This document shows, in pieces, positions 1 through 15,300 of a stretch of DNA of 64,000 nucleotides. Within the stretch, counting starts at the first letter, position 1. The number at the start of each line of letters is the position of its first letter. The DNA is from Aphanomyces cochlioides (lineage: Eukaryota > Oomycota > Saprolegniomycetes > Saprolegniales > Verrucalvaceae), in NCBI GenBank assembly GCA_019828595.1, contig JAHQRK010000008.1, positions 992,001 to 1,056,000 on the forward strand, read 5' to 3'. Below the pieces are notes generated by a model. That model saw only the letters and a program-made list of their open reading frames with translations. It ran no database searches and was not told the DNA's origin. The translations under genes were made by a program, and so were the position numbers.

Positions 1-37
1 GTTCATGTTGTCATTCCTCTTGAAATGGAAAATATAA

Positions 38-123
38 CCAATGACATTTCTCCAATTTCATATTTTCTAACCAATAATTAAATTCTTTGTACAACCAATC
101 AAATCCTTTCAAATGCTATAAAT
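38..123 (+). promoter_or_regulatory. CCAAT x4 plus TATA box of the repeat unit (copy 1 shown)
   Basis: Four CCAAT pentamers on the same strand lie at 38-42, 52-56, 71-75 and 95-99, followed by TATAAAT at 117-123. A CTCAATAT/CTCAAAAT stretch about 28 bp further on resembles an oomycete initiator (YTCANTYY). The layout recurs in each unit I compared at the same offsets. Copies 2, 4, 8 and 10 carry a G-to-T change just before the last CCAAT. This is the arrangement expected of an RNA polymerase II or snRNA-type promoter; activity is inferred. Confidence 0.5.
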
Positions 124-134
124 GGATATTCCTC

Positions 135-329
135 CCTGGGTCTCAATATATAAGTTTTTGTATAGGACCCAGGTCAGGACCCACTGTGAATACAGGTACA
201 ATATCCACTAGGTATCGGAGCTGTGGGACCCCGGAGGTCTCGTCAGGTCCGAGACTTATCCGGATGAAACCCAAGTTATTTTAAGTCCAGAGTGAAAATA
301 TCTTGGGTATTGCTCCTTCAGGTCCCACA
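135..329 (+). ncRNA. candidate structured ncRNA in every 678-bp unit (copy 1 shown)
   Basis: The segment has nested perfect complementarity. A 5' hairpin pairs 135-142 with 166-173 (8 bp). A 9-bp closing helix pairs 222-230 with 321-329. Inside it are two arms. Arm 1 pairs 231-235 with 259-263 and 237-242 with 250-255, with a 7-nt loop. Arm 2 pairs 269-275 with 302-308 and 277-282 with 295-300, separated by one U-U mismatch. The result is a 108-nt three-way junction preceded by the hairpin. The variant sites I found (for example 174 T/C and 256 T/G) fall outside paired positions. It does not match the conserved motifs of 5S rRNA, U1-U6, SRP or U3 as I know them. Other copies sit at the same offset plus the unit start. 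Transcript ends are unknown. Confidence 0.5.
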
Positions 330-3300
330 CCACTGATAGGCTAAAATATAACTTACATTTCCATCCACTGAAGATAAAAGTACACTTCATGACAATAGAA
401 TTCATGAACAATCAAGCAATAAGCTACACTAGAGCTGCAAATGGAATTAAAACGAGCAAAATCGTAGGAATACAGCTCAAATCTATAACCTAACAACAAC
501 GCAATAGAGCATACATATGCACGCAACCTAGACAGGGTGGCTTTTGTTCTCGCAGCAAGGGCAAGACCAAAGTCCATCGACAGCGGAAATTAGCCTCCAT
601 ATGCCATACTATAATAGGATTGAAAAATGAACATGTATTCTGGTTTTATTCATAAATTTCGCAGTGTATGGATGCTTGGTTCATGTTGTCATTCCTCTTG
701 AAATGGAAAATATAACCAATGGCATTTCTCCAATTTCATATTTTCTAACCAATAATTAAATTCTTTTTACAACCAATCAAATCCTTTCAAATGCTATAAA
801 TGGATATTCCTCCCTGGGTCTCAAAATATAAGTTTTTGTATAGGACCCAGGTCAGGACCCACTGTGAATACAGGTACAATATCCACTAGGTATCGGAGCT
901 GTGGGACCCCGGAGGTCTCGTCAGGTCCGAGACTTATCCGGATGAAACCCAAGTTATTTTAAGTCCAGAGTGAAAATATCTTGGGTATTGCTCCTTCAGG
1001 TCCCACACCACTGATAGGCTAAAATATAACTTACATTTCCATCCACTGAAGATAAAAGTACACTTCATGACAATAGAATTCATGAACAATCAAGCAATAA
1101 GCTACACTAGAGCTGCAAATGGAATTAAAACGAGCAAAATCGTAGGAATACAGCTCAAATCTATAACCTAACAACAACGCAATAGAGCATACATATGCAC
1201 GCAACCTAGACAGGGTGGCTTTTGTTCTCGCAGCAAGGGCAAGACCAAAGTCCATCGACAGCGGAAATTAGCCTCCATATGCCATACTATAATAGGATTG
1301 AAAAATGAACATGTATTCTGGTTTTATTCATAAATTTCGCAGTGTATGGATGCTTGGTTCATGTTGTCATTCCTCTTGAAATGGAAAATATAACCAATGG
1401 CATTTCTCCAATTTCATATTTTCTAACCAATAATTAAATTCTTTGTACAACCAATCAAATCCTTTCAAATGCTATAAATGGATATTCCTCCCTGGGTCTC
1501 AAAATATAAGTTTTTGTATAGGACCCAGGTCAGGACCCACTGTGAATACAGGTACAATATCCACTAGGTATCGGAGCTGTGGGACCCCGGAGGTCTCGTC
1601 AGGTCCGAGACTTATCCGGATGAAACCCAAGTTATTTTAAGTCCAGAGTGAAAATATCTTGGGTATTGCTCCTTCAGGTCCCACACCACTGATAGGCTAA
1701 AATATAACTTACATTTCCATCCACTGAAGATAAAAGTACACTTCATGACAATAGAATTCATGAACAATCAAGCAATAAGCTACACTAGAGCTGCAAATGG
1801 AATTAAAACGAGCAAAATCGTAGGTATACAGCTCAAATCTATAACCTAACAACAACGCAATAGAGCATACATATGCACGCAACCTAGACAGGGTGGCTTT
1901 TGTTCTCGCAGCAAGGGCAAGACCAAAGTCCATCGACAGCGGAAATTAGCCTCCATATGCCATACTATAATAGGATTGAAAAATGAACATGTATTCTGGT
2001 TTTATTCATAAATTTCGCAGTGTATGGATGCTTGGTTCATGTTGTCATTCCTCTTGAAATGGAAAATATAACCAATGGCATTTCTCCAATTTCATATTTT
2101 CTAACCAATAATTAAATTCTTTTTACAACCAATCAAATCCTTTCAAATGCTATAAATGGATATTCCTCCCTGGGTCTCAAAATATAAGTTTTTGTATAGG
2201 ACCCAGGTCAGGACCCACTGTGAATACAGGTACAATATCCACTAGGTATCGGTGCTGTGGGACCCCGGAGGTCTCGTCAGGTCCGAGACTTATCCGGATG
2301 AAACCCAAGTTATTTTAAGTCCAGAGTGAAAATATCTTGGGTATTGCTCCTTCAGGTCCCACACCACTGATAGGCTAAAATATAACTTACATTTCCATCC
2401 ACTGAAGATAAAAGTACACTTCATGACAATAGAATTCATGAACAATCAAGCAATAAGCTACACTAGAGCTGCAAATGGAATTAAAACGAGCAAAATCGTA
2501 GGAATACAGCTCAAATCTATAACCTAACAACAACGCAATAGAGCATACATATGCACGCAACCTAGACAGGGTGGCTTTTGTTCTCGCAGCAAGGGCAAGA
2601 CCAAAGTCCATCGACAGCGGAAATTAGCCTCCATATGCCATACTATAATAGGATTGAAAAATGAACATGTATTCTGGTTTTATTCATAAATTTCGCAGTG
2701 TATGGATGCTTGGTTCATGTTGTCATTCCTCTTGAAATGGAAAATATAACCAATGACATTTCTCCAATTTCATATTTTCTAACCAATAATTAAATTCTTT
2801 GTACAACCAATCAAATCCTTTCAAATGCTATAAATGGATATTCCTCCCTGGGTCTCAAAATATAAGTTTTTGTATAGGACCCAGGTCAGGACCCACTGTG
2901 AATACAGGTACAATATCCACTAGGTATCGGAGCTGTGGGACCCCGGAGGTCTCGTCAGGTCCGAGACTTATCCGGATGAAACCCAAGTTATTTTAAGTCC
3001 AGAGTGAAAATATCTTGGGTATTGCTCCTTCAGGTCCCACACCACTGATAGGCTAAAATATAACTTACATTTCCATCCACTGAAGATAAAAGTACACTTC
3101 ATGACAATAGAATTCATGAACAATCAAGCAATAAGCTACACTAGAGCTGCAAATGGAATTAAAACGAGCAAAATCGTAGGAATACAGCTCAAATCTATAA
3201 CCTAACAACAACGCAATAGAGCATACATATGCACGCAACCTAGACAGGGTGGCTTTTGTTCTCGCAGCAAGGGCAAGACCAAAGTCCATCGACAGCGGAA

Positions 3301-6300
3301 ATTAGCCTCCATATGCCATACTATAATAGGATTGAAAAATGAACATGTATTCTGGTTTTATTCATAAATTTCGCAGTGTATGGATGCTTGGTTCATGTTG
3401 TCATTCCTCTTGAAATGGAAAATATAACCAATGACATTTCTCCAATTTCATATTTTCTAACCAATAATTAAATTCTTTGTACAACCAATCAAATCCTTTC
3501 AAATGCTATAAATGGATATTCCTCCCTGGGTCTCAATATATAAGTTTTTGTATAGGACCCAGGTCAGGACCCACTGTGAATACAGGTACAATATCCACTA
3601 GGTATCGGAGCTGTGGGACCCCGGAGGTCTCGTCAGGTCCGAGACTTATCCGGATGAAACCCAAGTTATTTTAAGTCCAGAGTGAAAATATCTTGGGTAT
3701 TGCTCCTTCAGGTCCCACACCACTGATAGGCTAAAATATAACTTACATTTCCATCCACTGAAGATAAAAGTACACTTCATGACAATAGAATTCATGAACA
3801 ATCAAGCAATAAGCTACACTAGAGCTGCAAATGGAATTAAAACGAGCAAAATCGTAGGAATACAGCTCAAATCTATAACCTAACAACAACGCAATAGAGC
3901 ATACATATGCACGCAACCTAGACAGGGTGGCTTTTGTTCTCGCAGCAAGGGCAAGACCAAAGTCCATCGACAGCGGAAATTAGCCTCCATATGCCATACT
4001 ATAATAGGATTGAAAAATGAACATGTATTCTGGTTTTATTCATAAATTTCGCAGTGTATGGATGCTTGGTTCATGTTGTCATTCCTCTTGAAATGGAAAA
4101 TATAACCAATGACATTTCTCCAATTTCATATTTTCTAACCAATAATTAAATTCTTTGTACAACCAATCAAATCCTTTCAAATGCTATAAATGGATATTCC
4201 TCCCTGGGTCTCAAAATATAAGTTTTTGTATAGGACCCAGGTCAGGACCCACTGTGAATACAGGTACAATATCCACTAGGTATCGGAGCTGTGGGACCCC
4301 GGAGGTCTCGTCAGGTCCGAGACTTATCCGGATGAAACCCAAGTTATTTTAAGTCCAGAGTGAAAATATCTTGGGTATTGCTCCTTCAGGTCCCACACCA
4401 CTGATAGGCTAAAATATAACTTACATTTCCATCCACTGAAGATAAAAGTACACTTCATGACAATAGAATTCATGAACAATCAAGCAATAAGCTACACTAG
4501 AGCTGCAAATGGAATTAAAACGAGCAAAATCGTAGGAATACAGCTCAAATCTATAACCTAACAACAACGCAATAGAGCATACATATGCACGCAACCTAGA
4601 CAGGGTGGCTTTTGTTCTCGCAGCAAGGGCAAGACCAAAGTCCATCGACAGCGGAAATTAGCCTCCATATGCCATACTATAATAGGATTGAAAAATGAAC
4701 ATGTATTCTGGTTTTATTCATAAATTTCGCAGTGTATGGATGCTTGGTTCATGTTGTCATTCCTCTTGAAATGGAAAATATAACCAATGACATTTCTCCA
4801 ATTTCATATTTTCTAACCAATAATTAAATTCTTTTTACAACCAATCAAATCCTTTCAAATGCTATAAATGGATATTCCTCCCTGGGTCTCAAAATATAAG
4901 TTTTTGTATAGGACCCAGGTCAGGACCCACTGTGAATACAGGTACAATATCCACTAGGTATCGGAGCTGTGGGACCCCGGAGGTCTCGTCAGGTCCGAGA
5001 CTTATCCGGATGAAACCCAAGTTATTTTAAGTCCAGAGTGAAAATATCTTGGGTATTGCTCCTTCAGGTCCCACACCACTGATAGGCTAAAATATAACTT
5101 ACATTTCCATCCACTGAAGATAAAAGTACACTTCATGACAATAGAATTCATGAACAATCAAGCAATAAGCTACACTAGAGCTGCAAATGGAATTAAAACG
5201 AGCAAAATCGTAGGAATACAGCTCAAATCTATAACCTAACAACAACGCAATAGAGCATACATATGCACGCAACCTAGACAGGGTGGCTTTTGTTCTCGCA
5301 GCAAGGGCAAGACCAAAGTCCATCGACAGCGGAAATTAGCCTCCATATGCCATACTATAATAGGATTGAAAAATGAACATGTATTCTGGTTTTATTCATA
5401 AATTTCGCAGTGTATGGATGCTTGGTTCATGTTGTCATTCCTCTTGAAATGGAAAATATAACCAATGGCATTTCTCCAATTTCATATTTTCTAACCAATA
5501 ATTAAATTCTTTGTACAACCAATCAAATCCTTTCAAATGCTATAAATGGATATTCCTCCCTGGGTCTCAAAATATAAGTTTTTGTATAGGACCCAGGTCA
5601 GGACCCACTGTGAATACAGGTACAATATCCACTAGGTATCGGAGCTGTGGGACCCCGGAGGTCTCGTCAGGTCCGAGACTTATCCGGATGAAACCCAAGT
5701 TATTTTAAGTCCAGAGTGAAAATATCTTGGGTATTGCTCCTTCAGGTCCCACACCACTGATAGGCTAAAATATAACTTACATTTCCATCCACTGAAGATA
5801 AAAGTACACTTCATGACAATAGAATTCATGAACAATCAAGCAATAAGCTACACTAGAGCTGCAAATGGAATTAAAACGAGCAAAATCGTAGGAATACAGC
5901 TCAAATCTATAACCTAACAACAACGCAATAGAGCATACATATGCACGCAACCTAGACAGGGTGGCTTTTGTTCTCGCAGCAAGGGCAAGACCAAAGTCCA
6001 TCGACAGCGGAAATTAGCCTCCATATGCCATACTATAATAGGATTGAAAAATGAACATGTATTCTGGTTTTATTCATAAATTTCGCAGTGTATGGATGCT
6101 TGGTTCATGTTGTCATTCCTCTTGAAATGGAAAATATAACCAATGACATTTCTCCAATTTCATATTTTCTAACCAATAATTAAATTCTTTTTACAACCAA
6201 TCAAATCCTTTCAAATGCTATAAATGGATATTCCTCCCTGGGTCTCAAAATATAAGTTTTTGTATAGGACCCAGGTCAGGACCCACTGTGAATACAGGTA

Positions 6301-9300
6301 CAATATCCACTAGGTATCGGAGCTGTGGGACCCCGGAGGTCTCGTCAGGTCCGAGACTTATCCGGATGAAACCCAAGTTATTTTAAGTCCAGAGTGAAAA
6401 TATCTTGGGTATTGCTCCTTCAGGTCCCACACCACTGATAGGCTAAAATATAACTTACATTTCCATCCACTGAAGATAAAAGTACACTTCATGACAATAG
6501 AATTCATGAACAATCAAGCAATAAGCTACACTAGAGCTGCAAATGGAATTAAAACGAGCAAAATCGTAGGAATACAGCTCAAATCTATAACCTAACAACA
6601 ACGCAATAGAGCATACATATGCACGCAACCTAGACAGGGTGGCTTTTGTTCTCGCAGCAAGGGCAAGACCAAAGTCCATCGACAGCGGAAATTAGCCTCC
6701 ATATGCCATACTATAATAGGATTGAAAAATGAACATGTATTCTGGTTTTATTCATAAATTTCGCAGTGTATGGATGCTTGGTTCATGTTGTCATTCCTCT
6801 TGAAATGGAAAATATAACCAATGACATTTCTCCAATTTCATATTTTCTAACCAATAATTAAATTCTTTGTACAACCAATCAAATCCTTTCAAATGCTATA
6901 AATGGATATTCCTCCCTGGGTCTCAAAATATAAGTTTTTGTATAGGACCCAGGCCAGGACCCACTGTGAATACAGGTACAATATCCACTAGGTATCGGAG
7001 CTGTGGGACCCCGGAGGTCTCGTCAGGTCCGAGACTTATCCGGATGAAACCCAAGTTATTTTAAGTCCAGAGTGAAAATATCTTGGGTATTGCTCCTTCA
7101 GGTCCCACACCACTGATAGGCTAAAATATAACTTACATTTCCATCCACTGAAGATAAAAGTACACTTCATGACAATAGAATTCATGAACAATCAAGCAAT
7201 AAGCTACACTAGAGCTGCAAATGGAATTAAAACGAGCAAAATCGTAGGAATACAGCTCAAATCTATAACCTAACAACAACGCAATAGAGCATACATATGC
7301 ACGCAACCTAGACAGGGTGGCTTTTGTTCTCGCAGCAAGGGCAAGACCAAAGTCCATCGACAGCGGAAATTAGCCTCCATATGCCATACTATAATAGGAT
7401 TGAAAAATGAACATGTATTCTGGTTTTATTCATAAATTTCGCAGTGTATGGATGCTTGGTTCATGTTGTCATTCCTCTTGAAATGGAAAATATAACCAAT
7501 GACATTTCTCCAATTTCATATTTTCTAACCAATAATTAAATTCTTTGTACAACCAATCAAATCCTTTCAAATGCTATAAATGGATATTCCTCCCTGGGTC
7601 TCAAAATATAAGTTTTTGTATAGGACCCAGGCCAGGACCCACTGTGAATACAGGTACAATATCCACTAGGTATCGGAGCTGTGGGACCCCGGAGGTCTCG
7701 TCAGGTCCGAGACTTATCCGGATGAAACCCAAGTTATTTTAAGTCCAGAGTGAAAATATCTTGGGTATTGCTCCTTCAGGTCCCACACCACTGATAGGCT
7801 AAAATATAACTTACATTTCCATCCACTGAAGTAAAAGTACACTTCATGACAATAGAATTCATGAACAATCAAGCAATAAGCTACACTAGAGCTGCAAATG
7901 GAATTAAAACGAGCAAAATCGTAGGAATACAGCTCAAATCTATAACCTAACAACAACGCAATAGAGCATACATATGCACGCAACCTAGACAGGGTGGCTT
8001 TTGTTCTCGCAGCAAGGGCAAGACCAAAGTCCATCGACAGCGGAAATTAGCCTCCATATGCCATACTATAATAGGATTGAAAAATGAACATGTATTCTGG
8101 TTTTATTCATAAATTTCGCAGTGTATGGATGCTTGGTTCATGTTGTCATTCCTCTTGAAATGGAAAATATAACCAATGGCATTTCTCCAATTTCATATTT
8201 TCTAACCAATAATTAAATTCTTTGTACAACCAATCAAATCCTTTCAAATGCTATAAATGGATATTCCTCCCTGGGTCTCAAAATATAAGTTTTTGTATAG
8301 GACCCAGGCCAGGACCCACTGTGAATACAGGTACAATATCCACTAGGTATCGGAGCTGTGGGACCCCGGAGGTCTCGTCAGGTCCGAGACTTATCCGGAT
8401 GAAACCCAAGTTATTTTAAGTCCAGAGTGAAAATATCTTGGGTATTGCTCCTTCAGGTCCCACACCACTGATAGGCTAAAATATAACTTACATTTCCATC
8501 CACTGAAGATAAAAGTACACTTCATGACAATAGAATTCATGAACAATCAAGCAATAAGCTACACTAGAGCTGCAAATGGAATTAAAACGAGCAAAATCGT
8601 AGGAATACAGCTCAAATCTATAACCTAACAACAACGCAATAGAGCATACATATGCACGCAACCTAGACAGGGTGGCTTTTGTTCTCGCAGCAAGGGCAAG
8701 ACCAAAGTCCATCGACAGCGGAAATTAGCCTCCATATGCCATACTATAATAGGATTGAAAAATGAACATGTATTCTGGTTTTATTCATAAATTTCGCAGT
8801 GTATGGATGCTTGGTTCATGTTGTCATTCCTCTTGAAATGGAAAATATAACCAATGGCATTTCTCCAATTTCATATTTTCTAACCAATAATTAAATTCTT
8901 TGTACAACCAATCAAATCCTTTCAAATGCTATAAATGGATATTCCTCCCTGGGTCTCAAAATATAAGTTTTTGTATAGGACCCAGGTCAGGACCCACTGT
9001 GAATACAGGTACAATATCCACTAGGTATCGGAGCTGTGGGACCCCGGAGGTCTCGTCAGGTCCGAGACTTATCCGGATGAAACCCAAGTTATTTTAAGTC
9101 CAGAGTGAAAATATCTTGGGTATTGCTCCTTCAGGTCCCACACCACTGATAGGCTAAAATATAACTTACATTTCCATCCACTGAAGATAAAAGTACACTT
9201 CATGACAATAGAATTCATGAACAATCAAGCAATAAGCTACACTAGAGCTGCAAATGGAATTAAAACGAGCAAAATCGTAGGAATACAGCTCAAATCTATA

Positions 9301-12300
9301 ACCTAACAACAACGCAATAGAGCATACATATGCACGCAACCTAGACAGGGTGGCTTTTGTTCTCGCAGCAAGGGCAAGACCAAAGTCCATCAACAGCGGA
9401 AATTAGCCTCCATATGCCATACTATAATAGGATTGAAAAATGAACATGTATTCTGGTTTTATTCATAAATTTCGCAGTGCAAGGATGCTTGGTTCATGTT
9501 GTCATTCCTCTTGAAATGGAAAATATAACCAATGACATTTCTCCAATTTCATATTTTCTAACCAATAATTAAATTCTTTGTACAACCAATCAAATCCTTT
9601 CAAATGCTATAAATGGATATTCCTCCCTGGGTCTCAAAATATAAGTTTTTGTATAGGACCCAGGTCAGGACCCACTGTGAATACAGGTACAATATCCACT
9701 AGGTATCGGAGCTGTGGGACCCCGGAGGTCTCGTCAGGTCCGAGACTTATCCGGATGAAACCCAAGTTATTTTAAGTCCAGAGTGAAAATATCTTGGGTA
9801 TTGCTCCTTCAGGTCCCACACCACTGATAGGCTAAAATATAACTTACATTTCCATCCACTGAAGATAAAAGTACACTTCATGACAATAGAATTCATGAAC
9901 AATCAAGCAATAAGCTACACTAGAGCTGCAAATGGAATTAAAACGAGCAAAATCGTAGGAATACAGCTCAAATCTATAACCTAACAACAACGCAATAGAG
10001 CATACATATGCACGCAACCTAGACAGGGTGGCTTTTGTTCTCGCAGCAAGGGCAAGACCAAAGTCCATCGACAGCGGAAATTAGCCTCCATATGCCATAC
10101 TATAATAGGATTGAAAAATGAACATGTATTCTGGTTTTATTCATAAATTTCGCAGTGTAAGGATGCTTGGTTCATGTTGTCATTCCTCTTGAAATGGAAA
10201 ATATAACCAATGACATTTCTCCAATTTCATATTTTCTAACCAATAATTAAATTCTTTGTACAACCAATCAAATCCTTTCAAATGCTATAAATGGATATTC
10301 CTCCCTGGGTCTCAAAATATAAGTTTTTGTATAGGACCCAGGTCAGGACCCACTGTGAATACAGGTACAATATCCACTAGGTATCGGAGCTGTGGGACCC
10401 CGGAGGTCTCGTCAGGTCCGAGACTTATCCGGATGAAACCCAAGTTATTTTAAGTCCAGAGTGAAAATATCTTGGGTATTGCTCCTTCAGGTCCCACACC
10501 ACTGATAGGCTAAAATATAACTTACATTTCCATCCACTGAAGATAAAAGTACACTTCATGACAATAGAATTCATGAACAATCAAGCAATAAGCTACACTA
10601 GAGCTGCAAATGGAATTAAAACGAGCAAAATCGTAGGAATACAGCTCAAATCTATAACCTAACAACAACGCAATAGAGCATACATATGCACGCAACCTAG
10701 ACAGGGTGGCTTTTGTTCTCGCAGCAAGGGCAAGACCAAAGTCCATCGACAGCGGAAATTAGCCTCCATATGCCATACTATAATAGGATTGAAAAATGAA
10801 CATGTATTCTGGTTTTATTCATAAATTTCGCAGTGTATGGATGCTTGGTTCATGTTGTCATTCCTCTTGAAATGGAAAATATAACCAATGACATTTCTCC
10901 AATTTCATATTTTCTAACCAATAATTAAATTCTTTGTACAACCAATCAAATCCTTTCAAATGCTATAAATGGATATTCCTCCCTGGGTCTCAAAATATAA
11001 GTTTTTGTATAGGACCCAGGTCAGGACCCACTGTGAATACAGGTACAATATCCACTAGGTATCGGAGCTGTGGGACCCCGGAGGTCTCGTCAGGTCCGAG
11101 ACTTATCCGGATGAAACCCAAGTTATTTTAAGTCCAGAGTGAAAATATCTTGGGTATTGCTCCTTCAGGTCCCACACCACTGATAGGCTAAAATATAACT
11201 TACATTTCCATCCACTGAAGATAAAAGTACACTTCATGACAATAGAATTCATGAACAATCAAGCAATAAGCTACACTAGAGCTGCAAATGGAATTAAAAC
11301 GAGCAAAATCGTAGGAATACAGCTCAAATCTATAACCTAACAACAACGCAATAGAGCATACATATGCACGCAACCTAGACAGGGTGGCTTTTGTTCTCGC
11401 AGCAAGGGCAAGACCAAAGTCCATCGACAGCGGAAATTAGCCTCCATATGCCATACTATAATAGGATTGAAAAATGAACATGTATTCTGGTTTTATTCAT
11501 AAATTTCGCAGTGTATGGATGCTTGGTTCATGTTGTCATTCCTCTTGAAATGGAAAATATAACCAATGACATTTCTCCAATTTCATATTTTCTAACCAAT
11601 AATTAAATTCTTTGTACAACCAATCAAATCCTTTCAAATGCTATAAATGGATATTCCTCCCTGGGTCTCAAAATATAAGTTTTTGTATAGGACCCAGGTC
11701 AGGACCCACTGTGAATACAGGTACAATATCCACTAGGTATCGGAGCTGTGGGACCCCGGAGGTCTCGTCAGGTCCGAGACTTATCCGGATGAAACCCAAG
11801 TTATTTTAAGTCCAGAGTGAAAATATCTTGGGTATTGCTCCTTCAGGTCCCACACCACTGATAGGCTAAAATATAACTTACATTTCCATCCACTGAAGAT
11901 AAAAGTACACTTCATGACAATAGAATTCATGAACAATCAAGCAATAAGCTACACTAGAGCTGCAAATGGAATTAAAACGAGCAAAATCGTAGGAATACAG
12001 CTCAAATCTATAACCTAACAACAACGCAATAGAGCATACATATGCACGCAACCTAGACAGGGTGGCTTTTGTTCTCGCAGCAAGGGCAAGACCAAAGTCC
12101 ATCGACAGCGGAAATTAGCCTCCATATGCCATACTATAATAGGATTGAAAAATGAACATGTATTCTGGTTTTATTCATAAATTTCGCAGTGCAAGGATGC
12201 TTGGTTCATGTTGTCATTCCTCTTGAAATGGAAAATATAACCAATGACATTTCTCCAATTTCATATTTTCTAACCAATAATTAAATTCTTTGTACAACCA

Positions 12301-15300
12301 ATCAAATCCTTTCAAATGCTATAAATGGATATTCCTCCCTGGGTCTCAAAATATAAGTTTTTGTATAGGACCCAGGCCAGGACCCACTGTGAATACAGGT
12401 ACAATATCCACTAGGTATCGGAGCTGTGGGACCCCGGAGGTCTCGTCAGGTCCGAGACTTATCCGGATGAAACCCAAGTTATTTTAAGTCCAGAGTGAAA
12501 ATATCTTGGGTATTGCTCCTTCAGGTCCCACACCACTGATAGGCTAAAATATAACTTACATTTCCATCCACTGAAGATAAAAGTACACTTCATGACAATA
12601 GAATTCATGAACAATCAAGCAATAAGCTACACTAGAGCTGCAAATGGAATTAAAACGAGCAAAATCGTAGGAATACAGCTCAAATCTATAACCTAACAAC
12701 AACGCAATAGAGCATACATATGCACGCAACCTAGACAGGGTGGCTTTTGTTCTCGCAGCAAGGGCAAGACCAAAGTCCATCGACAGCGGAAATTAGCCTC
12801 CATATGCCATACTATAATAGGATTGAAAAATGAACATGTATTCTGGTTTTATTCATAAATTTCGCAGTGTATGGATGCTTGGTTCATGTTGTCATTCCTC
12901 TTGAAATGGAAAATATAACCAATGACATTTCTCCAATTTCATATTTTCTAACCAATAATTAAATTCTTTGTACAACCAATCAAATCCTTTCAAATGCTAT
13001 AAATGGATATTCCTCCCTGGGTCTCAAAATATAAGTTTTTGTATAGGACCCAGGCCAGGACCCACTGTGAATACAGGTACAATATCCACTAGGTATCGGA
13101 GCTGTGGGACCCCGGAGGTCTCGTCAGGTCCGAGACTTATCCGGATGAAACCCAAGTTATTTTAAGTCCAGAGTGAAAATATCTTGGGTATTGCTCCTTC
13201 AGGTCCCACACCACTGATAGGCTAAAATATAACTTACATTTCCATCCACTGAAGATAAAAGTACACTTCATGACAATAGAATTCATGAACAATCAAGCAA
13301 TAAGCTACACTAGAGCTGCAAATGGAATTAAAACGAGCAAAATCGTAGGAATACAGCTCAAATCTATAACCTAACAACAACGCAATAGAGCATACATATG
13401 CACGCAACCTAGACAGGGTGGCTTTTGTTCTCGCAGCAAGGGCAAGACCAAAGTCCATCGACAGCGGAAATTAGCCTCCATATGCCATACTATAATAGGA
13501 TTGAAAAATGAACATGTATTCTGGTTTTATTCATAAATTTCGCAGTGTATGGATGCTTGGTTCATGTTGTCATTCCTCTTGAAATGGAAAATATAACCAA
13601 TGACATTTCTCCAATTTCATATTTTCTAACCAATAATTAAATTCTTTGTACAACCAATCAAATCCTTTCAAATGCTATAAATGGATATTCCTCCCTGGGT
13701 CTCAAAATATAAGTTTTTGTATAGGACCCAGGCCAGGACCCACTGTGAATACAGGTACAATATCCACTAGGTATCGGAGCTGTGGGACCCCGGAGGTCTC
13801 GTCAGGTCCGAGACTTATCCGGATGAAACCCAAGTTATTTTAAGTCCAGAGTGAAAATATCTTGGGTATTGCTCCTTCAGGTCCCACACCACTGATAGGC
13901 TAAAATATAACTTACATTTCCATCCACTGAAGATAAAAGTACACTTCATGACAATAGAATTCATGAACAATCAAGCAATAAGCTACACTAGAGCTGCAAA
14001 TGGAATTAAAACGAGCAAAATCGTAGGAATACAGCTCAAATCTATAACCTAACAACAACGCAATAGAGCATACATATGCACGCAACCTAGACAGGGTGGC
14101 TTTTGTTCTCGCAGCAAGGGCAAGACCAAAGTCCATCGACAGCGGAAATTAGCCTCCATATGCCATACTATAATAGGATTGAAAAATGAACATGTATTCT
14201 GGTTTTATTCATAAATTTCGCAGTGTATGGATGCTTGGTTCATGTTGTCATTCCTCTTGAAATGGAAAATATAACCAATGACATTTCTCCAATTTCATAT
14301 TTTCTAACCAATAATTAAATTCTTTGTACAACCAATCAAATCCTTTCAAATGCTATAAATGGATATTCCTCCCTGGGTCTCAAAATATAAGTTTTTGTAT
14401 AGGACCCAGGCCAGGACCCACTGTGAATACAGGTACAATATCCACTAGGTATCGGAGCTGTGGGACCCCGGAGGTCTCGTCAGGTCCGAGACTTATCCGG
14501 ATGAAACCCAAGTTATTTTAAGTCCAGAGTGAAAATATCTTGGGTATTGCTCCTTCAGGTCCCACACCACTGATAGGCTAAAATATAACTTACATTTCCA
14601 TCCACTGAAGATAAAAGTACACTTCATGACAATAGAATTCATGAACAATCAAGCAATAAGCTACACTAGAGCTGCAAATGGAATTAAAACGAGCAAAATC
14701 GTAGGAATACAGCTCAAATCTATAACCTAACAACAACGCAATAGAGCATACATATGCACGCAACCTAGACAGGGTGGCTTTTGTTCTCGCAGCAAGGGCA
14801 AGACCAAAGTCCATCGACAGCGGAAATTAGCCTCCATATGCCATACTATAATAGGATTGAAAAATGAACATGTATTCTGGTTTTATTCATAAATTTCGCA
14901 GTGTATGGATGCTTGGTTCATGTTGTCATTCCTCTTGAAATGGAAAATATAACCAATGACATTTCTCCAATTTCATATTTTCTAACCAATAATTAAATTC
15001 TTTGTACAACCAATCAAATCCTTTCAAATGCTATAAATGGATATTCCTCCCTGGGTCTCAAAATATAAGTTTTTGTATAGGACCCAGGCCAGGACCCACT
15101 GTGAATACAGGTACAATATCCACTAGGTATCGGAGCTGTGGGACCCCGGAGGTCTCGTCAGGTCCGAGACTTATCCGGATGAAACCCAAGTTATTTTAAG
15201 TCCAGAGTGAAAATATCTTGGGTATTGCTCCTTCAGGTCCCACACCACTGATAGGCTAAAATATAACTTACATTTCCATCCACTGAAGATAAAAGTACAC

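Noticed and set aside
353..577. 74-codon minus-strand ORF (and a 65-codon plus-strand ORF at 87-284) conserved in nearly all repeat units
   Set aside because: Conservation is explained by near-identity of the units. The plus ORF loses its start in copies 2, 4, 8 and 10 and its frame elsewhere, it overlaps the RNA fold, and neither product resembles a protein family.
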